Assembly (NCBI RefSeq): GCF_015291705.1
Contig: NZ_CP030050.1
Coordinates: 4,898,001 to 4,962,000, forward strand
DNA: 64,000 nt
Source: Bradyrhizobium arachidis
Lineage (GTDB): Bacteria; Pseudomonadota; Alphaproteobacteria; Rhizobiales; Xanthobacteraceae
Direction of reading: 5' to 3'
Shown: piece by piece, positions 7,338 to 15,199 of the stretch
Numbering within the stretch: the first letter of the stretch is position 1
Layout: every line of letters begins with the position of its first letter
Position numbers and translations under genes: made by a program
Notes under the pieces: generated by a model
Told to the model about the DNA's origin: nothing
Seen by the model: only the letters and a program-made list of their open reading frames with translations
Databases searched by the model: none

Positions 7338-9263
7338 ATGCAATTCCATCTCAATGGATTCCAGCCTGGTGATCCCGAGATCGCCGATCCCGCCGAGCGC
7401 ATTCAGGCTTTGCGTGCGCCAGGCGGCGCCGTGCCTGACGAGGTCGATGTGCTCATCGTCGGCTGCGGCCCGGCGGGCCTGACGCTCGCCGCGCAGCTCG
7501 CGCAATTCCCTGACATCAAGACCTGCATCGTCGAGCAGAAGCCGGGCCGGTTGCTGGTCGGGCAGGCCGACGGCATCGCCTGCCGCACCATGGAGATGTT
7601 CCACGCCTATGGCTTCAGCGAGCGCGTGCTGAAGGAGGCCTATTGGGTCAACGAGACCACGTTCTGGAAGCCCGACGAGCAGGCGCCGGAAAAGATCGTG
7701 CGCAGCGGCCGGGTGCAGGATGTCGAGGATGGCCTGTCCGAATTCCCGCATGTCATCTTGAACCAGGCGCGTATCCATGACGGCTTTCTCGACGTCATGC
7801 GCAAGTCGCCCGCCAAGCTCGAACCGCATTACAGCCGCCGCCTGCTGGATCTCGAGGTCGATCCGGCCGCAGGGCTCAGCGATCACGCCGTGACCGTGCG
7901 ACTGGAGCGCGTCGATGTCGGAAACGAAGGGAAGATCGAGACCATCAAGGCGCGCTACGTCGTCGGCTGCGACGGCGCGCGCAGCACGGTGCGCAAGTCG
8001 ATCGGCCGCGAGTTGCACGGAGATTCCGCCAACCACGCCTGGGGCGTGATGGATGTGCTGGCGGTGACCGATTTTCCCGACATCCGCTTCAAGGCGCTGA
8101 TCCAGTCGGCGAAGGACGGCAGCCTGCTGATCATTCCGCGCGAGGGCGGCTACATGGCCCGCCTCTATGTCGAGCTCGCCAAGCTCGACGTCGGCGAACG
8201 CGTCGCCAACCGCAACATCACCGCCGATGACGTGATCGCGAAAGCGCAGCGGATCCTGAAGCCGCATACGCTCGATGTGAAGGAGATCGCCTGGTGGTCG
8301 GTCTACGAGATCGGCCAGCGCCTCACCGACAAGTTCGACGACGTGCCGGAGGCCGAGATCAATGCGCAATTGCCGCGTATCTTCATCGCCGGCGATGCCT
8401 GCCATACCCACAGCCCGAAGGCCGGGCAGGGCATGAACGTCTCAATGCAGGACGCCTTCAATCTCGGCTGGAAGCTCGCGGCCGTGCTGCGCAAGCAGTG
8501 TGCGCCACGCCTGCTGCATTCCTATTCTGCGGAACGGCAGGCGGTCGCCAAGGAGCTGATCGATTTCGACCGCGAATGGGCGGGGATCTTGGCGTCCGCT
8601 GCCAAGGCCGGCGGCGCCGATGCGGCCAAGACGCAGGACTATTTTGTCCGGCACGGCCGCTACACCGCAGGCACCGCAACGCACTACAAGCCATCGATCC
8701 TCACCGGCGCGGCGTCGCATCAGCATCTCGCCGAAGGCCTCGTCATCGGCAAGCGCTTTCACTCCGCGCCGGTGATCCGGCTCGGCGATGCCAAGCCGGT
8801 GCATCTCGGCCATGCCGCGCAGGCGGACGGCCGCTTCCGCATCTACGCGTTTTCGCCTGCGGGAGATCCGGCGGCCGCGGGTTCGGCCATTCGCGCGCTG
8901 TGCAATTTCCTCGCTGAATCCCAGAAATCTCCAATCCGGCGATATACGCCTAGAAGCGGCGATATCGACAGCGTGATCGATCTGCGCGCGGTGTTTCAGC
9001 AGGATCATCGCGAACTCGCCATCGAGGCGATGCCGCCGATGTTGCTCCCGAGCAAAGGCCGTTACGGCTTGTACGACTACGAGAAGATGTTCTGTCCGGA
9101 CCTCAAGAGCGGCCAGGACGTGTTCGCCATGCGCGGCATCGACCGGAAGGCGGGCTGCATGGTCGTGGTGCGGCCGGACCAGTATGTCGCGACGGTGCTG
9201 CCGCTCGATGATTTTGCTGCGCTTGCGTCGTACTTCGACGGCTTCATGCTGCAAGCGAGCTGA
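7338..9263 (+). CDS. FAD-dependent aromatic monooxygenase (phenol 2-monooxygenase / 3-hydroxybenzoate 4-monooxygenase type)
   Basis: The protein has 641 residues and hydroxylates an aromatic ring using NAD(P)H and oxygen. The FAD fold starts VLIVGCGPAG (39-48). The DG motif is GCDGARSTVRKS, and the second FAD motif is IFIAGDACHTHSPKAGQG (about residue 350). The C-terminal 200 residues match the thioredoxin-like domain that this subgroup has (ending RPDQYVATVLPLDD). Length and the extended N-terminus (FQPGDPEI) match 3-hydroxybenzoate 4-hydroxylase MobA (about 640 residues) better than simple p-hydroxybenzoate hydroxylases (about 390). ATG 7338 follows GGGAGAGG. The gene is divergent from a MarR regulator. 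The exact substrate is unproven. Confidence 0.88.
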   Translation: MQFHLNGFQPGDPEIADPAERIQALRAPGGAVPDEVDVLIVGCGPAGLTLAAQLAQFPDIKTCIVEQKPGRLLVGQADGIACRTMEMFHAYGFSERVLKEAYWVNETTFWKPDEQAPEKIVRSGRVQDVEDGLSEFPHVILNQARIHDGFLDVMRKSPAKLEPHYSRRLLDLEVDPAAGLSDHAVTVRLERVDVGNEGKIETIKARYVVGCDGARSTVRKSIGRELHGDSANHAWGVMDVLAVTDFPDIRFKALIQSAKDGSLLIIPREGGYMARLYVELAKLDVGERVANRNITADDVIAKAQRILKPHTLDVKEIAWWSVYEIGQRLTDKFDDVPEAEINAQLPRIFIAGDACHTHSPKAGQGMNVSMQDAFNLGWKLAAVLRKQCAPRLLHSYSAERQAVAKELIDFDREWAGILASAAKAGGADAAKTQDYFVRHGRYTAGTATHYKPSILTGAASHQHLAEGLVIGKRFHSAPVIRLGDAKPVHLGHAAQADGRFRIYAFSPAGDPAAAGSAIRALCNFLAESQKSPIRRYTPRSGDIDSVIDLRAVFQQDHRELAIEAMPPMLLPSKGRYGLYDYEKMFCPDLKSGQDVFAMRGIDRKAGCMVVVRPDQYVATVLPLDDFAALASYFDGFMLQAS

Positions 9264-9366
9264 GGGCAAAACAGCGCTTCCAGTGCTGTGCCGATGAACG
9301 GCGAATGAATATTGAACCGCGTGCGGCGCGCATCTTGATCTTTCGACGGATGCGACGACCGCCCGC

Positions 9367-9391
9367 GGAACGCTCGGTTCAATGGCGCGTT
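9367..9391 (+). promoter_or_regulatory. EcfG promoter for the SH3 protein gene
   Basis: GGAAC at 9367-9371, 16 bases, then CGTT at 9388-9391. This is an exact match to the EcfG consensus with correct spacing, 25 bases ahead of the ATG at 9416. The ribosome binding site GAGGAGG lies between. Confidence 0.75.
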
Positions 9392-9415
9392 CGGCCTTGA
9401 GAGGAGGAACACGCC

Positions 9416-10432
9416 ATGAGACTGAAAAGCGTTTTGGTTGCAGCATTGCTGCTCGCCCCGACGGCCGCGCTGGCCGCGCCGGGCATCGTCACCGTCTCGA
9501 CCGGCCTGCGCGCCGGTCCGGGTTCGGGCTTTCCGCTGGTCGATCGCATCCCCGAGGGCGCCCGCGTCAACATCCACGGCTGCCTGCGCGGCAATGCCTG
9601 GTGCGACGTGAGCTTCTCGGATGATCGCGGCTGGGTGTCATCGCAATATCTCGAATATCTCTATCGCAACCACTACGTCTATCTCCCCGATTATGTCGAC
9701 GAGATCGACGTGCCTGTCGTTCCCTTCGCGCTGGCCTCGTACTGGTCGAGCTATTATGAGGGGCGGCCTTGGTATCGCCGCCACACCTACTGGAATAATT
9801 ACTGGACCTCGCACCAGCGCCTCGCGACACAGATGACGATCGATCCGCGTGCCGCTCGTATCGGCCGCGCGGCGACGCGCGATGCCGCGGTTGCGTTGGG
9901 GCGTGAGGGTGTGCACGCCAGAGGCAATGTGAATGGCAATGTCAGGAGCGATGCTGCGGTCTCCGGGCGCGACGCCGCGACTGCACGCCACGACGCCGCC
10001 ATTGGCAGACGCAACGCCGCGGTGACGACGGACCGGGCTCGCGTCGGGCAAAGCGAGCGCTTCGCGCATGAGCGGGTCCAGGAGCGGGCCAATGTCCAGG
10101 GCCGCAATCCGCGCGATGCGCAAGCGCGCATGATGCATGAGCAGGCGGCGGGCCGCGCCGCGGTGCGTGCGCAGCCGATGGCGCGTGCGCATGAAGCGCC
10201 GCGCGTGTCGGCCGCACCTGCAGCGCGCCCCGCAGCGCCGCACATCGCTCAGCCCAATGTGAGCCATGGCGCGCCGATGAACGCCCATGCGCAGATGCCG
10301 GCGCCGCGCGCGGCGGCGCCTGCGATGCCGCATGGTGGCGGCGGCGGTGCTCCGCACATGAATGCTGCTCCTGCTCCGCATGGCGGTGGCGCGCCGGCCG
10401 GCGGCCCCGGCGGCGGTCATCAGAAGCACTAA
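9416..10432 (+). CDS. Exported SH3-domain protein with long His/Ala-rich tail
   Basis: The protein has 338 residues. A signal peptide (MRLKSVLVAALLLAPTAALA) is followed by a bacterial SH3 domain (about residues 22-82: VSTGLRAGPGSGFPLVDRIP ... WCDVSF ... GWVSSQYL). Next come a Tyr/Trp-rich linker (ASYWSSYYEGRPWYRRHTYW) and a repetitive Ala/Arg/His/Pro/Gly-rich tail ending HQKH. SH3b domains of this kind bind cell wall or act as spacers. The ATG has GAGGAGG eight bases upstream. The exact EcfG promoter points to induction in the general stress response. A strong terminator follows. Confidence 0.88.
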   Translation: MRLKSVLVAALLLAPTAALAAPGIVTVSTGLRAGPGSGFPLVDRIPEGARVNIHGCLRGNAWCDVSFSDDRGWVSSQYLEYLYRNHYVYLPDYVDEIDVPVVPFALASYWSSYYEGRPWYRRHTYWNNYWTSHQRLATQMTIDPRAARIGRAATRDAAVALGREGVHARGNVNGNVRSDAAVSGRDAATARHDAAIGRRNAAVTTDRARVGQSERFAHERVQERANVQGRNPRDAQARMMHEQAAGRAAVRAQPMARAHEAPRVSAAPAARPAAPHIAQPNVSHGAPMNAHAQMPAPRAAAPAMPHGGGGGAPHMNAAPAPHGGGAPAGGPGGGHQKH

Positions 10433-10442
10433 CGTTGCGACG

Positions 10443-10468
10443 AAAGCCCGGCCTTCGCGCCGGGCTTT
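10443..10468 (+). terminator. Terminator after the SH3 protein gene
   Basis: Perfect inverted repeat AAAGCCCGGC / GCCGGGCTTT (10443-10452 and 10459-10468) with a six-base loop, ten bases after the stop codon. Confidence 0.75.
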
Positions 10469-10601
10469 CCGTTTCGATGCGGGCGAGTTCCCTGCGCGTA
10501 CAATTTAAAAAGGTTCTTCGCGGGCAGATTTCATCGATCGTAAGATGTCTACCCAAAGATGTCGGCATCCACTCGGGGCAGCGGGGCACGGGAGGATGAC
10601 G

Positions 10602-10880
10602 ATGAGACAGAGTCAGGCGGAAACGCGCCGCCAAAATGTCGCGAAGCGTTCGATGACCAAGGAGGCCAAGCAGCTGGCCGGCCTGATCGCCGGACTGCGC
10701 AAATCCCTCGACGGGATTCACAAGGAGCGGGCGAGCTCCAAGCTCACTGGCGCCGAGATGGGAATGCTCGACGAACGCCGCAACAACCTGCTGCTCACCA
10801 TCGCAGCCCTGGACGATCGCCTCTCGGCGGTGCAGGGGCTGATCGATCTTGGCCGCCCTCACGTGATCCGCGTGCACTGA
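10602..10880 (+). CDS. Small coiled-coil protein of unknown function
   Basis: The protein has 92 residues. GGAGG at 10591 directly abuts an ATG at 10596 but is correctly spaced (six bases) from the ATG at 10602, so the latter is chosen. The sequence is charged and helical with heptad-like Leu/Ile spacing (KQLAGLIAGLRKSLDGIHKE, then LDERRNNLLLTIAALDDRL), which suggests a dimerising coiled coil in the cytoplasm. I recognise no family. It has no obvious partner; the next gene is convergent. Confidence 0.7.
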   Translation: MRQSQAETRRQNVAKRSMTKEAKQLAGLIAGLRKSLDGIHKERASSKLTGAEMGMLDERRNNLLLTIAALDDRLSAVQGLIDLGRPHVIRVH

Positions 10881-10895
10881 GCGGATTGCAGGCGC

Positions 10896-11189
10896 TTAGC
10901 GGTTCCGTCGCGGCGGCGATGGGCCCGGGCCCGGCTGGCGATTTTGCATAGCATAGGGATTGGCGTAGCACTGGGCGGACTGCCCGGATGCGGTCGCCGC
11001 GCATTGCGCCATCGACATGAAACTGCAAGCGATGGAGCTGCCGTCGAGGGTATAGACCTCGATGCAGACGGGATAACGCGGATCGTAGGTCTGCGCCTCG
11101 GCCGGCACGGAGCCGGGCAAGCCCGCGCCAAACAGGCTTACGACAAGCAAGCTCACGACAAGCAGAATCGCGTTTTTGACGCGTGACAT
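10896..11189 (-). CDS. DUF3551-family exported protein
   Basis: The protein has 97 residues with a hydrophobic leader (MSRVKNAILLVVSLLVVSLF ... PAEA) and four cysteines in the DUF3551 pattern: YPVCIE, SIACSFMSMAQC, and AQCYANPY. The family is small, exported, and especially expanded in Bradyrhizobium; its function is unknown. ATG 11189 has AGAAGG upstream; longer forms of the frame lack a leader. The C-terminus is Pro/Arg-rich. Confidence 0.85.
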   Translation of the reverse strand: MSRVKNAILLVVSLLVVSLFGAGLPGSVPAEAQTYDPRYPVCIEVYTLDGSSIACSFMSMAQCAATASGQSAQCYANPYAMQNRQPGPGPSPPRRNR

Positions 11190-11341
11190 GATCAACCTTC
11201 TTCGTTCAGGCAGGATCCTGGCACAATGCTGCCGTGGATGGCACCAAATTGCCACGCTCCTGGCGAATTGCCGCCAAAGCCCGCTGCCACGACGGGGACG
11301 GGTGGCAGGGCAACGCAAGGGGATGCGCATTGGCCTATAAG

Positions 11342-11509
11342 ATGGTCGCAGAACGCGACAACGAGAAGTGCAGTTTTGCCCGCGAGAGCCGGTTGCTGAT
11401 TGTGGCGAAGGCGAGGGTGTGGGCGAGCGAGGGATGGCAGGTTGTCATCACCGACCAGGACGGCAAGTCGTATACTCCGCCCGAATTCGATCAGTTGTTG
11501 GCGGCGTGA
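11342..11509 (+). CDS. Small hypothetical protein
   Basis: The protein has 55 residues starting MVAERDNEKCSFARESRLLI and ending TPPEFDQLLAA. The part after 11342 has coding-like composition and a plausible fold (one helix, then WQVVITDQDG as a beta hairpin). The frame is open back to an ATG at 11234, but the added N-terminus looks random. No strong ribosome binding site is visible for either start, so the call is tentative. Confidence 0.5.
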   Translation: MVAERDNEKCSFARESRLLIVAKARVWASEGWQVVITDQDGKSYTPPEFDQLLAA

Positions 11510-11539
11510 CTGCGCAACGCGGCTAGGGGACGACTGGAT

Positions 11540-11908
11540 TTGACGACGGTATTTCGAACGGGGCGCGAGATAATCGCGCCCTTGATGACTCTCGCAGCCG
11601 CTGCGGCACTGACGGCGACGGTCGCGTCCGCGCAAAATCTCGACGCCGGCAAACCGCCCGCAAAACTCTTCGCTGACGGCTGCGCCACCTGTCACCGCAG
11701 CCCGCGGGGATTGGCGAAAGGGCGCTTCAGTGTAACTCTCGCCTGGTTCCTGAAGGACCATTACGCGACCAGCCCGGACTCCGCCAAGGCGCTCGCTGCC
11801 TATTTGCAATCCGTCGATGAACCGCCGCCAAACGCCGCGGGCAAGAAGCCTCGCGCAAAGCCTTCCAAGTCGGCGTCGCGTCCGCCAAAGCCGGTTCAGA
11901 GCCCGTAG
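11540..11908 (+). CDS. Small exported c-type cytochrome-like protein
   Basis: The protein has 122 residues. It starts at TTG 11540 and has a leader ending ATVASAQ, so the haem would be attached in the periplasm. The single haem site is CATCH (residues 49-53). No methionine follows it, so the usual Met axial ligand of class I cytochromes is absent. A histidine in FLKDHYATS (about residue 75) is the only visible candidate. The tail is Lys/Pro-rich. It is probably an electron carrier or a sensor subunit; no partner oxidase is nearby. Confidence 0.75.
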   Translation: MTTVFRTGREIIAPLMTLAAAAALTATVASAQNLDAGKPPAKLFADGCATCHRSPRGLAKGRFSVTLAWFLKDHYATSPDSAKALAAYLQSVDEPPPNAAGKKPRAKPSKSASRPPKPVQSP

Positions 11909-11923
11909 CCCGGATCGAATGCG

Positions 11924-12493
11924 CTACGTGCGCCGATAGGTCTGCGCGATCAGGCGATCGTGCACGGCGCGAAGGTCGGCGTTCATCCGTGTTTGTCCCG
12001 TCGTGACATAGGACAGCCAGGCGCCGTCGGCGGCGAGGCGGACGACATGGAGCTCGGGCGTTGCGTCAGTCGCGCGATGGCGCTTCAGGCGCGCCTTCAT
12101 CCAGTCGTTCCAGAGCCGGCGCAATGACGGATCGGTGACGACGACCATGCTCAGCGCCGCCCAGGGCGTTGCGAATCCGAATGCCTTGCCGGTGAACACC
12201 GCATTGACATAGGCGCGTGTAAAGCTGCCGCGCGGCTTGGGATCAGTCTCGATGGCGGCGTCGATCTCGGCATCGACGCGGGCAAGGAGGTCGGCGAACA
12301 GCCCCTCGATCAGCGCCTGCTTGCTGCCGAAATGATGAAACAGCCCGCCCTTGGTGACGCCGGCGGCCGCCGCCACCGCCTGTACTGTGACGCCCGACAC
12401 GCCATGGTCCATGGCGATCGCCGCGGCGCAATCGAGCAGGGCGCGCCGCACCTGCTCGGGCTGCTTGGCGCGGGTGTAGGCGCTTTCCGCCAT
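11924..12493 (-). CDS. TetR-family repressor of the adjacent SMR pump
   Basis: The protein has 189 residues. The HTH is typical: VTVQAVAAAAGVTKGGLFHHFGSKQALIEGL (about residues 33-63). The start codon overlaps the stop of the SMR transporter gene as TGATG, so the two are translationally coupled. A perfect palindrome upstream of the transporter (12866-12877) is a likely operator. The arrangement suggests autoregulated control of drug efflux. Confidence 0.92.
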   Translation of the reverse strand: MAESAYTRAKQPEQVRRALLDCAAAIAMDHGVSGVTVQAVAAAAGVTKGGLFHHFGSKQALIEGLFADLLARVDAEIDAAIETDPKPRGSFTRAYVNAVFTGKAFGFATPWAALSMVVVTDPSLRRLWNDWMKARLKRHRATDATPELHVVRLAADGAWLSYVTTGQTRMNADLRAVHDRLIAQTYRRT

Positions 12494-12837
12494 CAATGCA
12501 CCGTGGTCTCCGAGAACAGGTTGATGACCACGACCCCCGATACGATCAGCGCGATGCCGACAAAGGCCGCGGCGTCCAGCATCTGGCGGAACAGCACGAA
12601 GGAGACGGTGGCGGTCAGGATGATGCCGACGCCGCCCCAGATCGCATAGGCGATGCTCAGGGGAATGACCCGGATCGCCACCGACAGCGCGTAGAACGAG
12701 GCGACGTAGAACAGCACCATGGCCAACGTCGGCCACGGCCGCGTGAACTGCGCGGACTGCTGGAGGAGGGCGGACGCCGTGACCTCGAACACGATGGCGA
12801 GGGCAAGGGCAGCATAGGCGTTGAAGGCGGAGGTCAT
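12493..12837 (-). CDS. Small multidrug resistance (SMR) family transporter
   Basis: The protein has 114 residues and four membrane segments, the standard SMR size. It carries the family signature: a membrane-embedded glutamate (IVFEVTAS, Glu17 counted from ATG 12837), IAYAIWGGVGIILTA in helix 3, and GVVVINLFS in helix 4. It exports cationic drugs, or guanidinium in some members, in exchange for protons and works as a dimer. A TTG two codons upstream is an alternative start. It is the first gene of an operon with the TetR regulator. Confidence 0.93.
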   Translation of the reverse strand: MTSAFNAYAALALAIVFEVTASALLQQSAQFTRPWPTLAMVLFYVASFYALSVAIRVIPLSIAYAIWGGVGIILTATVSFVLFRQMLDAAAFVGIALIVSGVVVINLFSETTVH

Positions 12838-12865
12838 GGTCAATCAGGTGTTTTTGCTCGAAAGA

Positions 12866-12877
12866 TACCGCGCGGTA
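12866..12877. promoter_or_regulatory. Probable TetR operator of the SMR operon
   Basis: TACCGCGCGGTA is a perfect 12-base palindrome 29 bases upstream of the SMR start, within a wider imperfect repeat (ATACC...GGTAGGTAT). Such TACC/GGTA palindromes are common targets of TetR repressors of efflux genes. Confidence 0.55.
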
Positions 12878-12964
12878 GGTATGTTTAGCACGCGGAACAT
12901 GGCTTTTGGCTGGACCAGCTATCACGAGTGAGTGACGCGCCTGCGACAGGCGGGGAACACGGCA

Positions 12965-12999
12965 CGAAGCCGCCGCACGATGATCGTGCGGCGGCTTCG
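12965..12999 (-). terminator. Terminator of the O-methyltransferase gene
   Basis: A perfect 16-base stem (12965-12980 with 12984-12999, CGAAGCCGCCGCACGA) and a three-base loop, 27 bases past the methyltransferase stop. No T-run follows, so it may act more as an RNA stabiliser. Confidence 0.6.
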
Positions 13000-13025
13000 A
13001 ATGGTCGCAGCGGCTCCGGCGCGCG

Positions 13026-13691
13026 TCAGTTGATCCGCACGGAGAGCTCGACGTCGTCGGCAAAGGCCGTGGACATGTAGCCGCTGCCGGGCCTGCGCAC
13101 GCGTGCGAGGTAGTCGGGGCTGAAATCGGCATTGTCGGCGACGACGATCGCGCCCGGCCTGAGATGGCCTTCGACCAGATCCAGGATCTCCGGGTAGAGC
13201 GCCTTGGCGCCGTCGAGCAGCACGAGAGCGATCGTCTCGGGCAGATCCGTGCGAAGCGTCTTCAGCGCATCGCCCTCGCGGATTTCGACGAGATCGATCA
13301 GGCCGCCGGCCGACAGGTTCTCCCGCGCCCGCACGGCCTTGGACGGCTCGAACTCGCTGGTGATGAGACGGCCGCCGCCATTGTCGCGCAGGCCCGCGGC
13401 AAGGTGCAGGGTCGACAGCCCGAACGAGGTGCCGAACTCGACGATCGCCTCGGCGCGGGAGCTGCGCGTCAGCATGTAGAGCAGCATGCCGGTCTCGCGC
13501 GACACCGCGAGCGGTGCGTCCTTCAGCCGGCCATAGAGCTCGGCATAATCGGTCTTGCTCCGCATCATACGTGCCCGGTCGGCATCGGACAGGTCGGCGA
13601 CGGCGGCTTGCGTTGCATCGCTTGCGGCTTCGGCCTCGAGAAACAGGCGGTCCAGCAGCGGCGCAAGCGATGTGATGGTCGGGGTGGTCAT
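13026..13691 (-). CDS. Class I SAM-dependent O-methyltransferase
   Basis: The protein has 221 residues. It matches the catechol/caffeoyl-CoA O-methyltransferase type: AIVEFGTSFGLSTLHLA (SAM-binding loop, about residues 85-101), RLITSEFEPSKAVRARENL, then LVLLDGAKALYPEIL and IVVADNADF, where metal-binding Asp residues are expected. ATG 13691 has GGAGA upstream. The gene is divergent from a TetR regulator with a clear inverted repeat in the 97-base gap, so it is probably repressed until an aromatic or related substrate appears. The substrate is unknown. Confidence 0.88.
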   Translation of the reverse strand: MTTPTITSLAPLLDRLFLEAEAASDATQAAVADLSDADRARMMRSKTDYAELYGRLKDAPLAVSRETGMLLYMLTRSSRAEAIVEFGTSFGLSTLHLAAGLRDNGGGRLITSEFEPSKAVRARENLSAGGLIDLVEIREGDALKTLRTDLPETIALVLLDGAKALYPEILDLVEGHLRPGAIVVADNADFSPDYLARVRRPGSGYMSTAFADDVELSVRIN

Positions 13692-13739
13692 TCGAGGTCT
13701 CCGGGATCGGTGGGAAAGCGCGTGCTTGCGCGGAGTCTG

Positions 13740-13763
13740 AAATACGACTAATTCGTCGCATTT
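13740..13763. promoter_or_regulatory. Probable TetR operator between methyltransferase and tetR
   Basis: Arms AAATACGAC (13740-13748) and GTCGCATTT (13755-13763) form an inverted repeat with one mismatch around six bases. It lies in the divergent gap and would allow one repressor dimer to control both promoters. Confidence 0.55.
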
Positions 13764-13788
13764 CCTATTCGCATTGCCAGGGTGTGCT

Positions 13789-14433
13789 ATGGCCGACCGT
13801 CGAAGCCGTTCAGTTTCCTCACGAAAACAGCCGCAACAGGCCCGCTCCACCGAGCTGGTGGCGGCCATTCTGGATGCCGCTGTTCAGGTCCTGGCGAAGG
13901 AGGGCGCGCAACGTTTCACCACGGCGCGGGTGGCGGAGCGGGCCGGGGTGAGCGTCGGGTCGCTCTACCAATATTTTCCGAACAAGGCCGCGATCCTGTT
14001 TCGCCTCCAGAGCGACGAGTGGCGGCGTACGAGTGAGATGTTGCGCGGCATTCTCGAAGACCGCGCGACGCCGCCCCTGGCTCGGCTGCGCGCGCTGGTC
14101 CATGCCTTCATCCGCTCCGAATGCGAGGAGGCGGCGATCCGCACGGCGCTCAGCGACGCCGAGCCGCTCTATCGCGACGCGCCCGAGGCGCAGGACGCGC
14201 GGGCCGCGGGCGAGGGCATTGTCGCGGCCTTCATGCGGGAGGCATTGCCCAAGGTCTCGGATGCGACGCGCGAGCTCGCCGGCGAGCTGATCACGACGAC
14301 ATTGAGCGAGGTCGGCAAGCGGTTCTCGGAGACGCCGCGCAGCGAGACCGAGATCGCGCGTCATGCCGACGGGCTGGCCGACATGTTCTGCGCCTATCTC
14401 GCGGAGCTCGCGCGAGGCCGCGATCATTCCTGA
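13789..14433 (+). CDS. TetR-family transcriptional regulator
   Basis: The protein has 214 residues. The N-terminus is basic (MADRRSRSVSSRKQPQQARS) and the HTH is FTTARVAERAGVSVGSLYQYFPNKAAILFRL (about residues 44-74). The YQYFPNK motif is diagnostic. ATG 13789 has only a weak AGGG upstream. It is divergent from the O-methyltransferase and most likely represses it and itself through the repeat at 13740-13763. Confidence 0.92.
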   Translation: MADRRSRSVSSRKQPQQARSTELVAAILDAAVQVLAKEGAQRFTTARVAERAGVSVGSLYQYFPNKAAILFRLQSDEWRRTSEMLRGILEDRATPPLARLRALVHAFIRSECEEAAIRTALSDAEPLYRDAPEAQDARAAGEGIVAAFMREALPKVSDATRELAGELITTTLSEVGKRFSETPRSETEIARHADGLADMFCAYLAELARGRDHS

Positions 14434-14520
14434 CATCCGCATTTGCGGCCCAATATCGTTCGGACTCGGGGGGATATTGGGTTAGCCTCGCATCGTCCTT
14501 CGTCCAGCCCGAGCGCCGCC

Positions 14521-15162
14521 ATGCATGTCCTCCGTCCCCAATTCCGCATCGAGGAGCAGCGCGCGCTGGAATTTGCCGCAAGGCGCGGCTTCGGCGTGAT
14601 CGTGGCGGCGGATGAGCGCGGCCCGCGCGCCTCGCACGTGCCGTTCGTGCTGTGCGAGCGTGACGGATGCGCGATCGTGCAGGCCCATTTCACTGCGAAG
14701 AATCCGCTTGTGTCGCTTGCGGACGGCAACAGGCGCTTCCTGCTGATCGTCGCCGGCGATGATGCCTACATTTCGAACGACTGGTATTCCTCACGCGACA
14801 ACGTCTCGACCTGGCTTTACGAGGCCGTGCATCTTTCGGGCGTGGCGCATCTGCGCGGGCTGGATCAGAACCGCGGACATGGCGATGCGTTGCTGGCGGC
14901 CTCTGAGGCGCGGCTTCCGAAACAGCCCTGGGATCTCGCGCAGATGGAGGGCGGCAAGCGCGAGAGCATGCTGGCTGCGATCTGCGTCGTCGATATCGTG
15001 GTGGACCAGATCGAGGGGCAAGCCAAGCTCAACCAGCACAAGCCCGATGCGGACCATGTCGCCGTGGCAAACCAGCTGGCGCGCTCGCAGGAGAGCGGAC
15101 ACCGGCGGCTGGCACGCAAGATGAAGGCGCTACGGCCGGAGCTCGGGTATGAGCTCCGATAG
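14521..15162 (+). CDS. PaiB-like FMN-binding protein
   Basis: The protein has 213 residues, the usual length of PaiB. It belongs to the FMN-binding split-barrel group: MHVLRPQFRI at the start, GPRASHVPFV, AHFTAKNP, DAYISNDWY, VSTWLYEAVHLSG, and the C-terminal GFQ-like helix region (DQIEGQAKLNQHKPDADH). PaiB acts as a negative transcriptional regulator in Bacillus, but many homologs are uncharacterised flavoproteins related in fold to pyridoxine-phosphate oxidase. The pyridoxal kinase gene follows at once on the same strand, so a link to vitamin B6 is possible. Confidence 0.88.
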   Translation: MHVLRPQFRIEEQRALEFAARRGFGVIVAADERGPRASHVPFVLCERDGCAIVQAHFTAKNPLVSLADGNRRFLLIVAGDDAYISNDWYSSRDNVSTWLYEAVHLSGVAHLRGLDQNRGHGDALLAASEARLPKQPWDLAQMEGGKRESMLAAICVVDIVVDQIEGQAKLNQHKPDADHVAVANQLARSQESGHRRLARKMKALRPELGYELR

Positions 15163-15199
15163 CTTGCCACATTCAGCATTTGACCGTACGGACCTCCGC

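Noticed and set aside
11238..11256. Possible sigma-54 promoter (TGGCACCAAATTGC)
   Set aside because: The GG and GC pairs are separated by nine bases instead of the required ten.
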